The notes: generated from the letters alone by a model not told the origin. Shown: positions 8,351 to 17,300, counted from the stretch's first letter. The stretch: DNA of 48,241 nt from Chloroflexota bacterium (GCA_016865855.1 VGNX01000009.1:1-48241), one strand, 5' to 3'. Numbers and translations: made by a program.

Positions 8351-9493
8351 ATGGACTTCGAACTTTCTGAAGAGCATAAAATGTTCCAAGAAGCCATACG
8401 TAACTTCGCGGAAAAAGAAATCGCCCCGCTCGTTGAAGAAGCCGAGAAAACAGCAACCTTCCCCATCCAGTTATTTCCCAAGATGGGCAAGTTAGGTTAT
8501 CTTTGCGTCAGGTATCCCGCTAAGTATGGCGGTGCCGGGATAGGCAAGATGGGTGACTGTATTTCAGTTGAGGCAGTAGCTTACCACAGCGTCGGCATAT
8601 CTGCCGGTATCATGGTACAGGGAGGAATTGCTACCTCTGCTGTCTACACACGAGGGAGTGAAGACCAAAAGCAGAAATACTTAGTACCAGCTATTAAAGG
8701 AGAGAAAATAGCCGCTTTCGGGCTTACTGAGCCTAACGCCGGCTCTGACGCTGCGGCTATAGAAACAACCGCCACTAAAAAGAACGGCAAGTATATTCTC
8801 AATGGCACAAAGATCTTTATCACCAATGGAAATATTTGCGACTTTGTTCTGGCTGCCGCTTATACTGACAAAAGCAAAGGGTCTCGAGGTGGAGTCAGCT
8901 TGTTTATCGTCGACAAAGGCATTCAAGGGTTCAATCGCTCCAAGCTCCATAAGTTTTGTGCTCGTTCTGGTGAAACAGGAGAGCTAAGCTTCGAAGATTG
9001 TGCTGTACCCGAAGAAAACCTCATCGGTGAAGAAGGCAAAGGCTTTCCCTACTTGATGGAATCGCTAACCGGCGGCAGGATCTCCCATGCCTCCCGAAGT
9101 TTAGGCTTGTCCCGGGCAGCTTACGATGCCTCCCTCAAATACGCTCAAGAAAGGGTACAATTCGGCCAACCTATCGCCAAATTCCAAGCCAATGCATTCA
9201 AACTGGCACGGATGGCTATGGAGATAGAGGCAGCCCGCTGGCTGATATACTATGCTGCCTGGCTCTATGACCAAAACAAGCCACATGTGAAAGAAGCGGC
9301 TATGGCCAAGCTTTTCGCCAGCGAGGTAGCAACACACGTGACTATCGAAGCTATGCAGATCCACGGCGGCTATGGTCTGACGGAAGAGTCCGTGGTCCAG
9401 CGCTACTTCCGCGACTCTCGAATGTCAACCATCACCGAAGGAACTTCAGAAATTCAGCAGCTCGTTATCTCCCGAGAAATCGGCATCCGCTAA
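8351..9493 (+). CDS. acyl-CoA dehydrogenase
   Basis: The 380-residue flavoprotein has the standard family length and order. It has FAEKEIAPLVEEAE near the N-terminus, the FAD/substrate motif GLTEPNAGSDAA near residue 125, the helix motif YAQERVQFGQPIAKFQ near residue 263, and the C-terminal YRDSRM-like RYFRDSRMSTITEGTSEIQ. The catalytic Glu base is in place in TEGTSEIQ, as in short- and medium-chain enzymes. It passes electrons to ETF in known members; no etf genes are in the window. AAAGGAG lies about 13 bp before the ATG. It is followed by the carboxyltransferase gene, so both may act in short-chain acyl-CoA turnover. Confidence 0.93.
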   Translation: MDFELSEEHKMFQEAIRNFAEKEIAPLVEEAEKTATFPIQLFPKMGKLGYLCVRYPAKYGGAGIGKMGDCISVEAVAYHSVGISAGIMVQGGIATSAVYTRGSEDQKQKYLVPAIKGEKIAAFGLTEPNAGSDAAAIETTATKKNGKYILNGTKIFITNGNICDFVLAAAYTDKSKGSRGGVSLFIVDKGIQGFNRSKLHKFCARSGETGELSFEDCAVPEENLIGEEGKGFPYLMESLTGGRISHASRSLGLSRAAYDASLKYAQERVQFGQPIAKFQANAFKLARMAMEIEAARWLIYYAAWLYDQNKPHVKEAAMAKLFASEVATHVTIEAMQIHGGYGLTEESVVQRYFRDSRMSTITEGTSEIQQLVISREIGIR

Positions 9494-9580
9494 AACAACA
9501 ATAAATCGTATTGCGCCTATCCACTGACACTCGGAGAAACATTCCTAACTTAAAAACCTGACTGTGAAAGGGGGTAAAGG

Positions 9581-11134
9581 ATGGCAAGCACCAGAGAGAT
9601 AATCGAAGCATACAAGGTAAAACGAGAAAAAATAAAGCAAATGGGAGACCCAAAAGCTATTGAGCAACGCCATAAAGCTGGGCAATGGTCAGTCAGAGAG
9701 AGGATTGACTATTTCTTTGACGCAAGTACTTTCACCGAAATAGGACTTTTCGTTAAGCACAGGACCACACATTTCGGCATGGACAAAAGGGAGGTGCCAG
9801 CTGAAGGGGTAATAACTGGCTATGGTAAGGTAAATGGCAGGCCTGTTATTGTTATCGCGGAGGACTATACTGCCATGGCAGGGACTTTTGGCGAATATCA
9901 CGGCAAGAAATTTGCCCGAGCCCTTGATTTGGCTAAGGACATGGGCTGGCCTTGCATAAGCATGAACGACTCAGGAGGAGCCCGACTTCAGGAAGGGATG
10001 GATACACTTGAGGCTTATGGTTGGCTATTTAGAGCCCAAATTCTGGCTTCTGGAATAGTGCCTCAAATATCTTTGCTCATGGGACCATGCTTAGGCGGAC
10101 AGGCTTATCATCCAGTAATGCAAGATTTCCTCATCCAATGCCGTCATACTGGCTTTATGGGCATCGCCGGTCCTGCCTTCGTAAAAACTCAAATCGGAGA
10201 GGAAATCACCCTCGAGGAACTTTCCGGCTGGAAAGCTCATGCCGTCAAATCAGGACAAACACATCTCATAGCCGAAACCGATAAAGACGCTCTAGACATG
10301 TGCAAACAGCTTTTATCCTTTCTCCCCTCGAATAACAAGGAAAAGCCACCCCGCATCGAGACGAAGGACGACCCGGAGAGAACAGTCCCAGAGCTAGACA
10401 CCATGCTTCCCGACCACTCAGCCCAGCCCTTTGACATGCTTAGAGTAATTACATCGGTAGTCGATGATGGTCACTTCTTTGAGTTATTGAAGGATTACGC
10501 CCGAAACTGCATAATTGGCTTCGCTCGATTCAATGGGCGTTCAGCCGGCATCGTAGCCAACCAGCCGACGCAGATTGGCGGAGTCATCGACACAGATGCC
10601 GCGGACAAAATGGCCAGATTTATAAGATTTTGCGACCTGTTTAACATCCCGCTAATCAGCTTTCACGACTGTCCCGGGTATATGATAGGTTCTGAGCAGG
10701 ATTGGAAAGGTATTCTGCGTCATGGCGCCAAGCTGCTTTACGCCTGGGCCGATGCTACCGTGCCCCTGATTTCAATCATAGTGAGGAAGTCTTACGCTGG
10801 TGCCCACTACGGGATGTTAGACAAATCCATCGGCGCTGACCTCGTCTTCGCTTGGCCAACAGCCCAGGTTACCATTGTCGGCGCTGAGACTGCAGCCAGC
10901 GTCATCTTCGCCAAGGAGATAAAAGAGGCAGAAAACGCACAAGAAGTCAGAGCCAGGCGGATAAACGAGTATCGAGAGCTTTACGAGAACCCCTACCAAG
11001 GAGCGGAGCGAGGCTATATTGATGATATCATAATGCCTAGCGATACCAGAAAAATGATAAATAGAGCCATGGATATTTTGGAAAATAAGACCGTGGCCAG
11101 GCCGTGGAGAAAATATTCTAATATCAACCTATAA
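9581..11134 (+). CDS. acyl-CoA carboxylase carboxyltransferase (beta) subunit
   Basis: The 517-residue protein belongs to the biotin-dependent carboxyltransferase family (propionyl/methylmalonyl/acetyl-CoA type). Two crotonase-like halves are visible. The first has the oxyanion-hole region NDSGGARLQEG near residue 130; the second has HDCPGYMIGSEQD and SYAGAHYGM near residues 365-410. In known enzymes it transfers carboxylate between carboxybiotin and an acyl-CoA. GGGGGTAAAGG precedes the ATG. No biotin carboxylase, biotin carrier or sodium-pump decarboxylase gene is in this window, so carboxylase versus decarboxylase cannot be decided. Confidence 0.9.
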   Translation: MASTREIIEAYKVKREKIKQMGDPKAIEQRHKAGQWSVRERIDYFFDASTFTEIGLFVKHRTTHFGMDKREVPAEGVITGYGKVNGRPVIVIAEDYTAMAGTFGEYHGKKFARALDLAKDMGWPCISMNDSGGARLQEGMDTLEAYGWLFRAQILASGIVPQISLLMGPCLGGQAYHPVMQDFLIQCRHTGFMGIAGPAFVKTQIGEEITLEELSGWKAHAVKSGQTHLIAETDKDALDMCKQLLSFLPSNNKEKPPRIETKDDPERTVPELDTMLPDHSAQPFDMLRVITSVVDDGHFFELLKDYARNCIIGFARFNGRSAGIVANQPTQIGGVIDTDAADKMARFIRFCDLFNIPLISFHDCPGYMIGSEQDWKGILRHGAKLLYAWADATVPLISIIVRKSYAGAHYGMLDKSIGADLVFAWPTAQVTIVGAETAASVIFAKEIKEAENAQEVRARRINEYRELYENPYQGAERGYIDDIIMPSDTRKMINRAMDILENKTVARPWRKYSNINL

Positions 11135-11233
11135 AAGCCAGCCGTCACCCTCACAGTGTAAGGAACTCATAGTTGCGGGCTTTAGCACACTCGAGTAAGC
11201 AGTAATATGTGAAACTCGATTCTAGGTAGTCAC

Positions 11234-11350
11234 ATGGAGGTCAACTATACCGATATTTCAAAGATATATGACAACTATCGTTCTTACCCGGAGAGTCTGA
11301 TAAAAAAGGTTATTGCACTGGGGAGGATTAACGAAGGAAAGAAGGTTTTA
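11234..11350 (+). pseudogene. remnant of a SAM-dependent methyltransferase N-terminus
   Basis: The first 36 codons read MEVNYTDISKIYDNYRSYPE...LIKKVIALGRINEGKKVL, which is how many small class I SAM methyltransferases begin, just before the glycine-rich SAM motif. The expected E-L-G-x-G-x-G is missing. The sequence instead runs into AELTIKRQRRG and the ribosome binding site of the next gene. The frame stays open to 11539 only by overlapping the DUF5652-like gene. I read it as a truncated relic cut at about 11346. Confidence 0.55.
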
Positions 11351-11387
11351 GCCGAATTAACAATCAAAAGACAAAGGAGGGGTAAAA

Positions 11388-11615
11388 ATGGAATTAGTAA
11401 GTTCATGCCCAACACCACTTTGGATGATATGGGTTATACTTTTGCTCGTCCTCTGGACCTTGCCATGGAAGGGTGTAGCCCTATGGAGGGCTGCCGGCAA
11501 CAAACACTTATGGTGGTTTGTGGCTCTGTTGTTGCTTAATACCCTGGCAATCCTGGAGATAATATATATCTTCGGATTCAGCCGGAAGAAATCAGCGCCC
11601 GAACCTAAGATGTAG
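11388..11615 (+). CDS. small membrane protein, DUF5652-like
   Basis: The 75-residue protein has two hydrophobic segments, WMIWVILLLVLWTLPW and LWWFVALLLLNTLAILEIIYIFGF, with the motif PWKGVALWRAAGNKH between them. That arrangement matches my recollection of the DUF5652 family of unknown function. AGGAGGGG lies 8 bp before the ATG. The final codons ATG TAG come from the repeat that begins at 11611, so the C-terminus was set by the repeat. Confidence 0.75.
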   Translation: MELVSSCPTPLWMIWVILLLVLWTLPWKGVALWRAAGNKHLWWFVALLLLNTLAILEIIYIFGFSRKKSAPEPKM

Positions 11616-11782
11616 GGACAGGGCTTTAGCCCTGTCCGAAGTAGACAGACCCTTCGTTCCGCTCAGGGCAAGCTCTGAAGGCCTGTCCCTACTTTCCGTG
11701 TCACTGCGAGCATAGCGAGGCAATCTCAGCTCCACCACCAACCAAGATTGCTTCGTCGCTATTGCTACTCGCAATGACAGAT
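11611..11782. repeat. composite repeat cluster
   Basis: TGTAGGGACAGGG starts at 11611 and forms a palindrome with arms GACAGGG/CCCTGTC around CTTTAG (to 11637). The inverted flank GGCCTGTCCCTAC ends near 11692. A GTCACTGCGAG unit follows, with its inverted end ACTCGCAATGACAG at about 11767-11780. It supplies the stop codon of the upstream gene. Confidence 0.75.
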
Positions 11783-11800
11783 ACACACCCGCCACCATTG

Positions 11801-11830
11801 TAGACACAGCCTTGGCGTGTCTGCTATACT
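11801..11830 (+). promoter_or_regulatory. promoter of the UbiA-family gene (leaderless arrangement)
   Basis: TAGACA at 11801-11806 and TATACT at 11825-11830 are separated by 18 bp, and TGC directly precedes the -10 to make an extended -10. The expected start point is about 11837, only about 4 nt before the ATG at 11841. Confidence 0.55.
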
Positions 11831-11840
11831 CAAGGCTTCA

Positions 11841-12731
11841 ATGAAGCTGAAGATATGGTTCCTCGAGACCAGGCCACAGTTTTTGCTTCTTTCCGTGGTG
11901 TTGGCTTTTCTGGGCACCTGCATGGCCTGGTATGATGGTACCTTTCAACTCAGCCGTGCTCTGTTGGCTTTCGTCGGGCTGCTCTTATGCCACATCAGTG
12001 TCAATGTGCTCAACGATTACTACGACTACAAAAGCGGAATTGACCTGAAGACTCGAAGGACCCCATTTAGCGGCGGCAGCGGCTTCCTTCCTGCCGCTTC
12101 CCTCAAGCCAGAGCACGTCTTATGGTTCGGTCTGGCCTGCTTCTTGCTGGCAGTGCCCATAGGCATTTACTTCGTGCTGGTTAGTAGCTGGCTCCTCTTG
12201 CCACTACTTGTAGTAGGCGCAATATGCATTCTCCTATATACGCCGCTCCTGACCAGGCTGGGATGGCCTGAGTGGTCTCCGGGGGCTGGCATGGGGGCTT
12301 TACCGGTTCTGGGAGCTTACTTCGTTCAGACAGGCGAATACACTCTTCCCGCCGTTGTGGCATCTATACCTTCTGGTATATTGGTGCACAACCTGCTCTT
12401 GCTGAACGAATTTCCTGACACTGAAGCTGATAAGGAAGCCGGCAGAAAAACCCTGCCCATGACTATGGGAAAGAGGGGGGCAAGCATAGTCTATTCAACG
12501 CTAACCGGCATAGTCTATTTGTGGATAGTTGTTTGGGTAGCGGCGGGGCTAATGCCAATTTTCTCCTTAATAGCCTTGCTAACGCTCCCCTTCGCCATCA
12601 GGGCTATTCAAGGTGCCCTGAAATATCAAGACGAAAGCAAGCTAATGCCAGCTATGGCAAACAACGTCCTGGTTATCCTGGTGACCCAGTTGCTCCTGGG
12701 CATTGGCTATATTCTGGCAAGAGTTTTTTGA
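11841..12731 (+). CDS. UbiA-family prenyltransferase, MenA-like
   Basis: This 296-residue integral membrane protein has eight or nine hydrophobic segments. It carries the two Asp-rich motifs of the UbiA superfamily: NVLNDYYDYKSGID near residue 62 and NEFPDTEADKEAGRKT near residue 193. The closest pattern is MenA, which prenylates 1,4-dihydroxy-2-naphthoate in menaquinone synthesis. Other aromatic acceptors remain possible and no other men genes are here. I prefer the ATG at 11841 over a GTG at 11817, because the extended -10 at 11825-11830 would place transcription start just before that ATG. Confidence 0.85.
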   Translation: MKLKIWFLETRPQFLLLSVVLAFLGTCMAWYDGTFQLSRALLAFVGLLLCHISVNVLNDYYDYKSGIDLKTRRTPFSGGSGFLPAASLKPEHVLWFGLACFLLAVPIGIYFVLVSSWLLLPLLVVGAICILLYTPLLTRLGWPEWSPGAGMGALPVLGAYFVQTGEYTLPAVVASIPSGILVHNLLLLNEFPDTEADKEAGRKTLPMTMGKRGASIVYSTLTGIVYLWIVVWVAAGLMPIFSLIALLTLPFAIRAIQGALKYQDESKLMPAMANNVLVILVTQLLLGIGYILARVF

Positions 12732-12774
12732 GCTAAAATCGTGGACTGTTCATTCATGATATGATTTCCTCAAA

Positions 12775-12927
12775 ATGATGTGGCTTCTTATAGGTTTATT
12801 CATTTTAGGATGTCTGTTTAGTTCTGCTGGTTTTGGAGCCAAAACAGGTAAACAGAAAGGAATCTATTGGAGTATAGCTGGCATAATCTGGATAAGTTTA
12901 TTTATCCTCGCAAATAGAGCCCTTTAA
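12775..12927 (+). CDS. small two-helix membrane protein (hypothetical)
   Basis: A 50-residue frame from ATG-ATG reads MMWLLIGLFILGCLFSSAGF, then a short GAKTGKQKG loop, then a second hydrophobic stretch IYWSIAGIIWISLFILANRAL. Two clean transmembrane helices with a positive loop are unlikely by chance in intergenic DNA. There is no Shine-Dalgarno sequence. A TATGAT box at 12760-12765 sits 9 bp upstream, as in other apparently leaderless genes here. I do not recognise the family. Confidence 0.45.
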   Translation: MMWLLIGLFILGCLFSSAGFGAKTGKQKGIYWSIAGIIWISLFILANRAL

Positions 12928-12965
12928 TATATGCCAGATCACCTTATTCTCCTTTTATTTCTTCA

Positions 12966-13138
12966 TGTAGTTGCGAGGCTTTAGCCTCGCAACAGAAAGG
13001 CGACCCTAAGGTCGCTACTACAGTAAAAATAGTATATTGTTGCTAAACACTTCAGCTCATGACTTTGATTGCTCTAAGTTGTAGGGATAGACCTGAAGGT
13101 CTGTCCGCTTCGGACAGGTCTAAAGCCCTGTCCCTACA
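12966..13138. repeat. palindromic repeat cluster
   Basis: A TGTAG-flanked unit holds arms TTGCGAGG/CCTCGCAA around CTTTAG (12971-12992) and GCGACC/GGTCGC (13000-13015), ending in CTACTACA. A second unit from about 13079 holds arms AGACC/GGTCT (about 13090-13105) and GGACAGG/CCTGTCC (about 13114-13135) and ends in CTACATC. The stretch between the small membrane protein and the radical SAM gene is otherwise empty. Confidence 0.75.
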
Positions 13139-13173
13139 TCTTGGCTGCTCCGGACGCCGCCAAGGAGATAACT

Positions 13174-14877
13174 ATGTCAACTGACCTGATTTTGCTACAC
13201 GCGCCCAGCGTGTATGATTTCCGCAAGAAAACCATCCTTTACGGACCGGTCAGTGACCTCATCCCACCTTCCCCGGTCTTCGAGATGTACCCCATCGGGC
13301 TTACCAGCATCGCTGAATATCTGGAACGCGCCGGCTATCGAGTGCACATTGTAAATCTTGCCGTGCGCATGCTGAGGGTCAAGAAATTTAACGCCGAGGC
13401 ATTTGTAAGACGCCTTAAGGCACCGGTGTTCGGCATCGATTTACACTGGATGGTGCATTGTCACGGCGCCATCGAGATGGCAAGAATAGTGAAAAAATGG
13501 CACCCTGAGGCAACGGTAATATTTGGCGGCTTTTCATCCTCTTATTTCTATAAAGAACTACTCGAATATCCAGAGGTGGACTATGTGCTCAGAGGAGACT
13601 CCACGGAGGAACCTTTCCGGCAACTGATGGATTGTATAAAGAACAATGGAGAGCTCGAAAAAATACCCAACCTTGCCTGGCGAGACAGCCATGGGACGAT
13701 ACACGAAAACCCGTTCTGCCACGTTCCGGCTGACCTAAGCGATGTCATGGTCAACCATTACGGTAATGTGGTTCGGTCTGTGATTAGGTACCGCGACCTT
13801 ATCAGCTACACACCGGTTAAGGACTGGCTTCGCTATCCCATTACGGCAGTGCTTACCTGCCGCGGCTGCACCCAGAACTGTGTTATCTGCGGCGGTTCTG
13901 CTACAACCTTCCGACATTGCTACAACAGAGAAAAGCCAGTTTTTCGCTCCCCGGAAGCCGTGGCTCGAGATATAAGACAGATCTCGCGCTTCAGCAATGG
14001 CCCAATCTTCATACTGGGTGACCTGCGCCAGGCGGGAGAGAACTACGCCAACCAAATTCTGAGCCTGCTTCGGCAGAACAAGGTGAAGAATCAATTCATC
14101 CTCGAGCTGTTCTACCCTGCCTCAAGAGACTTCCTGCGTCAGATGAGCCTGGCCTGCCCTGACTTCAGCTTAGAGATCTCTCCCGAATCCCATGACCCCG
14201 AAATAAGAAGGATTATCGGCAGACCCTATTCCAGCCAGGAACTGGAGCAAACTCTGAGCGATGCGCTGGATGTCGGCTGCGGGCGGCTGGACGTGTTCTT
14301 CATGATCGGGCTACCGAGGCAAACCCCACAGTCGGTAATGGACACCATCGACTACTGCGACCACCTGTTAGACAAATTCAAGGGGGATAAGCGACTGTCT
14401 CTGTTCATCTCCCCGCTGGCGCCATTCTTTGACCCGGGCAGTCTGGGCTTTGAGCACCCAGAGCGCTACGGCTACCACATCCTGTTCCGGAGGCTGGAAG
14501 AACATCGCCAGGCGCTGGTATCACCAAGCTGGAAATATTCCCTCAATTATGAGACGGACTGGCTGACCCGCCAGCAGATTGTGGACACCGCCTACGAAGC
14601 CATCTTGCGCCTTAATCAAACGAAATTAAAACACGGAGTTATCCCTAAGCAGATGGCAAAAATAAGCGAGCAGCGCCTGAGAGCCGCCTGGGAAATGGCA
14701 CGCCGCATTGATGACCTGCTGTCAAAGAACAATATTGAGGAAATAGACCACTTGAAACCAGAGGTGGACAGGATAAACATGTTTCCTGTAGCCGAGAAAA
14801 TTCAGCTAGAGTTACCTCCTCCATTCATCAAACTGAAACCACTGCGAGCGCTGTGGTTCTTACTGACAGGGCGATAA
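13174..14877 (+). CDS. B12-binding domain/radical SAM protein (TIGR04190-like)
   Basis: The 567-residue protein has an N-terminal cobalamin-binding-like domain (about residues 1-150) and a radical SAM core. The cluster motif CTQNCVIC (C-x3-C-x2-C) lies near residue 235 within LTCRGCTQNCVICGG. The opening DLILLHAPSVYDFRKK and FEMYPIGLTSIAEYLE resemble TIGR04190 proteins of unknown function. The B12 domain lacks the usual DxHxxG, so cobalamin may bind base-on or not at all. I chose the ATG at 13174 because AAGGAGAT lies upstream; the frame opens earlier in repeat DNA. Related proteins methylate or rearrange unactivated carbons, but no substrate can be named. Confidence 0.82.
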   Translation: MSTDLILLHAPSVYDFRKKTILYGPVSDLIPPSPVFEMYPIGLTSIAEYLERAGYRVHIVNLAVRMLRVKKFNAEAFVRRLKAPVFGIDLHWMVHCHGAIEMARIVKKWHPEATVIFGGFSSSYFYKELLEYPEVDYVLRGDSTEEPFRQLMDCIKNNGELEKIPNLAWRDSHGTIHENPFCHVPADLSDVMVNHYGNVVRSVIRYRDLISYTPVKDWLRYPITAVLTCRGCTQNCVICGGSATTFRHCYNREKPVFRSPEAVARDIRQISRFSNGPIFILGDLRQAGENYANQILSLLRQNKVKNQFILELFYPASRDFLRQMSLACPDFSLEISPESHDPEIRRIIGRPYSSQELEQTLSDALDVGCGRLDVFFMIGLPRQTPQSVMDTIDYCDHLLDKFKGDKRLSLFISPLAPFFDPGSLGFEHPERYGYHILFRRLEEHRQALVSPSWKYSLNYETDWLTRQQIVDTAYEAILRLNQTKLKHGVIPKQMAKISEQRLRAAWEMARRIDDLLSKNNIEEIDHLKPEVDRINMFPVAEKIQLELPPPFIKLKPLRALWFLLTGR

Positions 14878-15038
14878 ACGTTAATGTCACAACATAGCGT
14901 AATGTGTCTTTTAGATACAAAGAGATGAATAAACAACCTAGCCTACTCTTTCGCGACAAATTAAAGATTTAAGCCTCAAAAGGTGAACGAACCTGCTAGC
15001 CTTCAAACGGCCTCTGAAAAGGGAGCTCCTTTGGCTTA

Positions 15039-15689
15039 TCAGTCTAAAGTGAACCAGTCATTCGCCAAGGCTTGGTAGATAGCCTCTGTTCGTGATGCTA
15101 CCCCCATCTTCCTAAACATAGACCGGAAATAGCTGTGAATGGTACGCTCAGATACAAACATCTTTTGTGCAATGGCCTTATTGCTTAACCCTCTAGCCGC
15201 GAGCTGAAGCGCTCCTAATTCTCGGAGATTAATGCCTTTGAGATTAATGGAGCCAGATATTTGAATGTGTGACTTCTTTGCCGCCTTAAGCATAGCACTT
15301 AGGTCAACTACAGCTTCGCCGGCATAAACACCGCGAATCGTCTGGAGCAGTTGGTCCGCTGATGCATCTTCTATGATATAGCCTGCGGCCCCTGCCTCAA
15401 CACAGGCCATCACACAAGACTCGGACGCGCCGTCGCCTAGTACCACGATTCTAGTGGTGGGAGCCATCCGTTTTAGGCGTTTGATCAAGCCGCACTTAGC
15501 AGGGGTGGGGCATCTAAGGTCTGCGAGAACGACTTTAGGTTCACGATTGGCTACCAGCTGTAGAAAGTGGTCACGATTACCCGTATCGCCTGCAAGCTCC
15601 AAGTCTGGCGCACCAGCAATTATCTTACAAATACCCTCTCTCATCAGTGGTATCGGTTCGCCGACCACAACACTTATTACCGCAGTCAC
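15039..15689 (-). CDS. LuxR/NarL-type response regulator with degenerate receiver
   Basis: The 216-residue protein has a receiver-like domain (residues 1-125) and a C-terminal LuxR helix-turn-helix (LGALQLAARGLSNKAIAQKM then SERTIHSYFRSMFRKMGV). The phospho-acceptor-like Asp is in VVLADLRCP. Compared with NarL, the acidic pair is reduced to GE (VVVGEPIPL), the conserved Thr/Ser is Gly (VVLGDG), and the Lys is replaced by Glu (GYIIEDAS). It may therefore not use normal phosphorylation switching. It starts with GTG after a GAGGGTG sequence. No histidine kinase is nearby. It reads away from the cluster starting at 16044 and is a candidate regulator of it. Confidence 0.88.
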   Translation of the reverse strand: MTAVISVVVGEPIPLMREGICKIIAGAPDLELAGDTGNRDHFLQLVANREPKVVLADLRCPTPAKCGLIKRLKRMAPTTRIVVLGDGASESCVMACVEAGAAGYIIEDASADQLLQTIRGVYAGEAVVDLSAMLKAAKKSHIQISGSINLKGINLRELGALQLAARGLSNKAIAQKMFVSERTIHSYFRSMFRKMGVASRTEAIYQALANDWFTLD

Positions 15690-16043
15690 ATCTACACCCT
15701 CGCCCCGTTCGATGAACTATGCAGGCTCTCTATCTTTCATTTTACTTCAATTCTAATAGCATGTCAAAATTGCCCATGGCATAAATGCTCAAGAATCTGG
15801 CATTTCTGTGCCTATAATCTGAGCTCAATTTAGTGCTAATGTATATAATTGAGTAGGAAGCCCTGTGAGGAGTGAGCCGCATCTTCAGCCTTCTAATGTC
15901 CTCAAGGTTATAGTAATTACACAGGGGAGGTGGGGAAATCGAACCAGAAAGGTAGTGGTGGTTACAATATAGAGGTGATGCTTATACGAAAATGATGGCC
16001 GGTATATAGTCAAAAGCAAGTTTGTGCAAGAGGAGGTTATAGG
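15690..16043. other. 354-bp divergent intergenic region
   Basis: No gene is visible. A TATAAT box at 15813-15818 on the plus strand lacks a good -35 box. AGAGGAGG at about 16029-16036 is the ribosome binding site of the next gene. The region separates the LuxR-type regulator from the acyl-CoA/ferredoxin cluster, so operator sites for that regulator would be expected here, but I could not recognise one. Confidence 0.4.
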
Positions 16044-17300
16044 ATGCCGACAATAGATGATTTTCTTCGACCTAAAGAATGGATTCCAGACATAGTATTA
16101 GACATGGGCAAGGTCATAAGGCAGTGGGGAGAGGACAAATATATACCTATCCGGCGGCAAATTGATGAGGATTGGAGGGAGCATAAGCTGGTCAAACCTT
16201 TAATGAAAGAATTGCTTGTGGACCTAGGATTGGCTAAGGGCGGTTGGCCAGCAGAGGTAGGTGGCATGGATGTTCCCAATCAAGCAACCTTTTTCTGTGT
16301 TGTTGCTGACGAGCTTTCGAGGTTCGATTCTGCGTTTGCTTTGGCAGTAGCGGTCAGCTGCGGGTGGCCGCTGCTTCCAGTTACGCGGAAACCACATCGA
16401 AACATGGAGTTGTGCCGTGAGTTTGGCCCAAGGTTCTGCGGCGACGAATTGTATACCTGCTGCATGGATATGACTGAGCCAGCTGGGGGTTCAGATATAG
16501 AAAACGTAGGACGTGTGCATGGAAAAACAATAAAAACCTCAGCCAGGCTGCAAGGCGGTGACTGGGTAATTAACGGTCAAAAACTATGGCCCTCAAACGC
16601 AGATGCGGATTTGCACGGCGTGCTTTGTTCCACTAACCCAGGCTCATCAAACGAGGAGGACATCGCCATCATTTATGTCCCGGTCAATACCCCGGGAGTT
16701 ACAGTGGGGGCACCATACCACAAAGCTGGCATGGCGGCAGATTACAACTCCGACATCTGGTTTGATAATGTAAAGGTGCCAAAGAGATATCGAGCCCATG
16801 GTCCTGGTGATGATGCCAAATACTTTAGAGAGATCCTAGCTTTTGGCAACGTAGCTGGTGCTTGTCTAGCACTAGGACCGATGAAAAATACCTATGAAAT
16901 CATTAAAAAGTGGACTTCCGAGAGAGTTGTTTTTGGGAAACCTTTGAAAGAGCATAGCATCAATGCCGCAGTCCTAGCCGAGATTATTGTAGATATTGAG
17001 GCATCATCAATATGGCTCTACACATTGGCGAGGCAACTAGACAACCCCGATATATATGGAATAATGCCATGGGATGAGGCGATGGTATGTAGAAGCAGGG
17101 CGGCTTCTTTGTTTGTGACTGACGCGGGCGTCCATGCCACAGGGAGAGCCATGGAACTCATGGGCAGCTATGGTTATTGCCGGGAGTATGACCTCGAAAA
17201 GCACTGGAGAGACGTAAAAATGTCACAGCTTTGGATGGGGGGCAGACAATTGGACCTCATCGAGGTTGCCAGGTATTGGTATGATATTGAAACTCTGTGA
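16044..17300 (+). CDS. acyl-CoA dehydrogenase family protein lacking the usual catalytic Glu
   Basis: The 418-residue protein aligns over its full length with acyl-CoA dehydrogenases. It has the FAD motif MTEPAGGSDIENV near residue 150, WTSERVVFGKPLKEHS near residue 292, and GSYGYCREYDLEKHWRDVKM near the C-terminus. Where typical enzymes have YEGTSQIQ with the catalytic Glu, this protein has LWMGGRQLD, with Met at that position. The alternative Glu used by isovaleryl-CoA dehydrogenase is also absent (FGNVAGA region). A different base or a different reaction is likely. A clear ribosome binding site (AGAGGAGG) precedes the ATG. It heads the cluster that runs to 24768. Confidence 0.85.
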   Translation: MPTIDDFLRPKEWIPDIVLDMGKVIRQWGEDKYIPIRRQIDEDWREHKLVKPLMKELLVDLGLAKGGWPAEVGGMDVPNQATFFCVVADELSRFDSAFALAVAVSCGWPLLPVTRKPHRNMELCREFGPRFCGDELYTCCMDMTEPAGGSDIENVGRVHGKTIKTSARLQGGDWVINGQKLWPSNADADLHGVLCSTNPGSSNEEDIAIIYVPVNTPGVTVGAPYHKAGMAADYNSDIWFDNVKVPKRYRAHGPGDDAKYFREILAFGNVAGACLALGPMKNTYEIIKKWTSERVVFGKPLKEHSINAAVLAEIIVDIEASSIWLYTLARQLDNPDIYGIMPWDEAMVCRSRAASLFVTDAGVHATGRAMELMGSYGYCREYDLEKHWRDVKMSQLWMGGRQLDLIEVARYWYDIETL

